Positions 5,526 to 7,476 of a stretch of 7,476 nt of DNA are shown here, piece by piece; the first letter of the stretch is position 1, and every line of letters begins with the position of its first letter. This DNA comes from an uncultured Treponema sp. GTDB taxonomy: Bacteria > Spirochaetota > Spirochaetia > Treponematales > Treponemataceae. Under the pieces are notes generated by a model. The model was not told the origin of the DNA. It ran no database searches and saw only the letters and a list, made by a program, of their open reading frames with translations. Where the stretch lies: assembly GCA_937891125.1 (NCBI GenBank), contig CALAEZ010000042.1:1-7476 (forward strand). Direction: 5' to 3'. The position numbers were made by a program, and so were the translations under genes.

Positions 5526-5972
5526 ATGTCAACAAGATGTTTTACGATGTGTAAGCCGGGAGTGTTAAATCGGCGATTAGTAGGCGAAGTTATTACACGC
5601 CTTGAACGAAAAGGGCTTAAGCTTATCGGTCTTAAGCTGATGCAGATTTCAACTGAGCTCGCAGAACAGCATTATGCTGAGCACAAGGGAAAGTCGTTTT
5701 ACGATGAGCTTGTTTCCTACATTACCAGCGGTCCTGTCGTGGCTATGGTTTGGCAGGGCGATGACTGTGTAGCGCTCGTGCGTAAAATAGTGGGAGCAAC
5801 AAAACCGAGTGAGGCAGCTCCGGGAACCATCCGCGGTGACTTCTGCTCGCATACAAATCATAATATCATTCATGCTTCAGATAGCGACACAAGCGCTGAA
5901 CGCGAAATAAACCTGTTCTTTAAGCCCGAAGAGCTTATTGACTGGAACGATGAAGCTGCCGTGTGGCTGTAA
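5526..5972 (+). CDS. ndk: Nucleoside diphosphate kinase
   Basis: This 148-residue cytoplasmic enzyme transfers the terminal phosphate of ATP to other nucleoside diphosphates through a phosphohistidine. The active site NIIHASDS holds H116, and PGTIRGDF (99-106), the HYAEHKGKSF segment and FFKPEELI (131-138) are all family hallmarks, at the usual length. The lysine-proline near the N-terminus is present (K10-P11), but the following residue is glycine where most family members have aspartate or asparagine. The frame is open upstream to a TTG at 5436, but those 30 residues fall in the hairpin cluster and have no counterpart in Ndk, so I start at 5526. No Shine-Dalgarno sequence precedes this ATG, and a promoter ends seven bases upstream. 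gpsA follows after 26 bases and is probably co-transcribed. Confidence 0.95.
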   Translation: MSTRCFTMCKPGVLNRRLVGEVITRLERKGLKLIGLKLMQISTELAEQHYAEHKGKSFYDELVSYITSGPVVAMVWQGDDCVALVRKIVGATKPSEAAPGTIRGDFCSHTNHNIIHASDSDTSAEREINLFFKPEELIDWNDEAAVWL

Positions 5973-5998
5973 AAAAACGTAAGAGGGGCGTGTTTTAT

Positions 5999-7063
5999 AT
6001 GGAATCTAAGAATGTTGGTGTGATTGGCGCTGGTGCGTGGGGGTCTGGACTTGCGCAGGCGCTTGCTCGTGGCGGACACAAGGTTGAAGTCTGGGCAATG
6101 GAGCAGGATGTTGTTGACTCTATCAACAATGAGCACGAAAACAAGCGCTATCTGCCAGGCTTTCCGCTATCTGAAAATCTGACGGCTTCTACCGATATAA
6201 AACACGTGGCGGCTAACAAAGAGTTTCTTATTCTTGCAAGCCCCTCGCTGTATCTGGCGTCTACTGCCGCAAAAATCATTGACGTGCCTTCAATACAGGA
6301 AGGCAGCACCTGCATTGGTGTGCTTACCAAGGGCTTTGTGCCGTCAGAAAACGGACCGCGCCTGGTGCTTGAAACGCTCGAAGATGCGCTTCCTGCCTGT
6401 TATCGGCATTATCTGGTGTACATTTCCGGTCCAAGCCATGCAGAAGAAGTTGCCATGGGTAAGCTTACCGGTCTGATTGCTGCAAGCGAGAACCCCTTAA
6501 ATTCAATCCGCTTTCGCGAGTTGCTGCGCGTGCCTGGTCTTATGGCGTATTCAAGCCTTGACGTTGTGGGCGTACAGATTTGCGCGGCAGCAAAAAATAT
6601 TGTCGCGGTCGTCTACGGAAGCCTTGATGCGGTTGCAGAACATTCAGACATTTTTGGCGACAATGCAGAATCTCTCTTGCTTGCCGCCGGCTTAAACGAA
6701 ATACAAACGCTCGGCTTTGCTATGGGCGCAACACATGCCGAAACCTTTACTTCAATAGCGGGTGTTGGCGATTTAGACGTTACCTGTCGCTCAAAATATG
6801 GCAGAAACCGCCGGTTCGGTCAGGATATTATCAAAACAGATTTGCTCAGTCGCTTTAAGAATCTTGATGATTTAATCAGCCGCATTCAGGAAGTCGGTTA
6901 TTTGCCAGAGGGCGCCGTTGCCTGTAAGTACGTGCACGAAATTGCGCAAAAGCATGGGCTTCGCCTGACAATTTGCGATGGTCTGTATCGTATTTTGAAT
7001 AAAGAGATTGAGCCGATGGACTTACTGCGCGAGCTGTTAACACTCGCGAGTTCAGAAGAGTAA
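5999..7063 (+). CDS. gpsA: NAD(P)H-dependent glycerol-3-phosphate dehydrogenase
   Basis: The 354-residue cytoplasmic enzyme reduces dihydroxyacetone phosphate to sn-glycerol 3-phosphate, the backbone precursor of phospholipids. The Rossmann motif GAGAWG (10-15) binds the nicotinamide cofactor. K111 (in LTKGF), the ISGPSHAEE segment (143-150) and K199 (in CAAAKN) match the conserved catalytic region. GVGDLDVTCRSKYGRNRRFG (255-274) is the substrate-binding signature, with the arginines in place. Length is a little above the usual 330-340. I start at the ATG at 5999 because GAGGGG (5983-5988) lies ten bases upstream; a GTG at 5963 would add 12 residues and overlap ndk, but has no better signal. 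It sits between ndk and ffh with short gaps (26 and 36 bases), suggesting one transcript. Confidence 0.96.
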   Translation: MESKNVGVIGAGAWGSGLAQALARGGHKVEVWAMEQDVVDSINNEHENKRYLPGFPLSENLTASTDIKHVAANKEFLILASPSLYLASTAAKIIDVPSIQEGSTCIGVLTKGFVPSENGPRLVLETLEDALPACYRHYLVYISGPSHAEEVAMGKLTGLIAASENPLNSIRFRELLRVPGLMAYSSLDVVGVQICAAAKNIVAVVYGSLDAVAEHSDIFGDNAESLLLAAGLNEIQTLGFAMGATHAETFTSIAGVGDLDVTCRSKYGRNRRFGQDIIKTDLLSRFKNLDDLISRIQEVGYLPEGAVACKYVHEIAQKHGLRLTICDGLYRILNKEIEPMDLLRELLTLASSEE

Positions 7064-7099
7064 CAGGCGTGTTCGGCTACTGCGCAACAGGAGAAAGAC

Positions 7100-7428
7100 A
7101 TGTTAGAGAAAATTACGAATACCTTTAGCGATATAGTGCGCACGGTAAGCGGAAAAGCAACGATTACCGAAAAAAACATCGAAGATACCGTTGAGCAGAT
7201 TAAGATGGCGCTCTTAGAAGCTGACGTAAACCTGCGCGTTGTACGCCGCTTTGTTAACGCAACAATAGAAGAAGCAAAGGGCGAAAAGGTTCTGCGCGCC
7301 GTCGATCCTGGGCAGCAGTTTGTAAAAATCATCTATGATCGCATCGTTAAGCTGTTAGGTGACGAAAAGGTTGACCTGCAGCTGAAAGGACCTGACACAC
7401 AGAGCGTTATTCTGTTGCTTGGTTTACA
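7100..7428 (+). CDS. ffh: Signal recognition particle GTPase Ffh, 5' part only
   Basis: The first 109 codons encode the N domain of Ffh, the protein of the signal recognition particle that binds 4.5S RNA and targets nascent membrane proteins to FtsY at the inner membrane. The MLEKITNTFSDIVRTVSG opening, MALLEADVNLRVVRRF (36-51) and SVILLLGLQ (102-110) are typical; in the family this last stretch runs into the P-loop GSGKTT. Here it is cut exactly before the P-loop by adapter sequence, so the apparent tail DRKSVV and its stop are artificial. Ffh is usually about 450 residues, so three quarters of the gene is missing. AGGAGA (7089-7094) five bases before the ATG fixes the start. It follows gpsA by 36 bases and is probably in the same operon. 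Confidence 0.95.
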
Positions 7429-7476
7429 AGATCGGAAGAGCGTCGTGTAGGGAAAGAGTGTAGATCTCGGTGGTCG
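7429..7476 (+). other. Illumina TruSeq adapter sequence (not genomic)
   Basis: The last 48 bases begin AGATCGGAAGAGCGTCGTG and continue through GGGAAAGAGTGTAGATC to GGTGGTCG. From memory this matches the reverse complement of the Illumina TruSeq universal adapter over its whole length. The first one or two bases (7429-7430) could also belong to ffh. Confidence 0.97.

Noticed and set aside
5963..5998. GTG start adding 12 residues to gpsA
   Set aside because: It would overlap ndk by ten bases; the ATG at 5999 has a GAGGGG ribosome binding site and gives the normal distance to the Rossmann motif.
6898..7332. 144-codon - strand frame opposite gpsA and ffh
   Set aside because: It covers the ends of two certain genes, is serine- and arginine-rich as antisense frames of such genes are, and extends close to the adapter.

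Overview
The window looks like an assembled contig made of two unlike parts, and its right end is not genomic. From about 1041 to 7428 there is a gene-dense bacterial segment of ordinary base composition, with all genes on the + strand. Its proteins (EF-4/LepA, nucleoside diphosphate kinase, GpsA, Ffh, a TtcA-type tRNA thiolase, a lipoprotein and a degenerate response-regulator-like protein) suggest a spirochaete, probably Treponema or a relative. That assignment comes from the general look of the proteins and is only moderately secure. From about 1 to 1040 the DNA is extremely AT-rich (I count 11 G/C in the 60 bases from 121, against 27 in the 60 bases from 5041). Both genes there are on the - strand and are rich in AAA, TTT and ATA codons, as in Fusobacteria or AT-rich Firmicutes. 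The last 48 bases (7429-7476) match the Illumina TruSeq adapter, so the contig ends in untrimmed adapter that interrupts ffh.

Layout. 1-367: AT-rich DNA without a supported gene, holding three copies of a 23-bp repeat and a tandem pair of 24-bp palindrome-bearing units. 368-535 (-): a 55-residue basic protein. 552-1040 (-): a protein with two RNA-polymerase alpha-CTD-like units followed by a coiled coil, probably cut at its N-terminus by the composition junction. 1093-1803: pseudo-receiver plus winged-helix regulator. 1903-2643: lipoprotein, overlapping by one base a TtcA-like tRNA thiolase (2643-3356). 3492-5294: lepA. 5295-5525: intergenic region with a cluster of four hairpins. 5526-5972: ndk. 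5999-7063: gpsA. 7100-7428: 5' part of ffh.

How it works together. The spirochaete-like genes are mostly housekeeping: translation (EF-4, tRNA thiolation), nucleotide balance (Ndk), phospholipid precursor synthesis (GpsA) and membrane protein targeting (Ffh). The lipoprotein/ttcA pair and the ndk-gpsA-ffh run are probably co-transcribed. The most interesting biology is that lepA and ndk each have a sigma70-like promoter with a 17-bp spacer almost touching the ATG and no Shine-Dalgarno sequence, which predicts leaderless or nearly leaderless mRNAs. The neighbouring 1093, 1903, gpsA and ffh starts do have purine-rich ribosome binding sites. I see no complete novel system. The AT-rich cassette with the double alpha-CTD protein and repeats is the least familiar part, but it may be foreign DNA joined by assembly or amplification.
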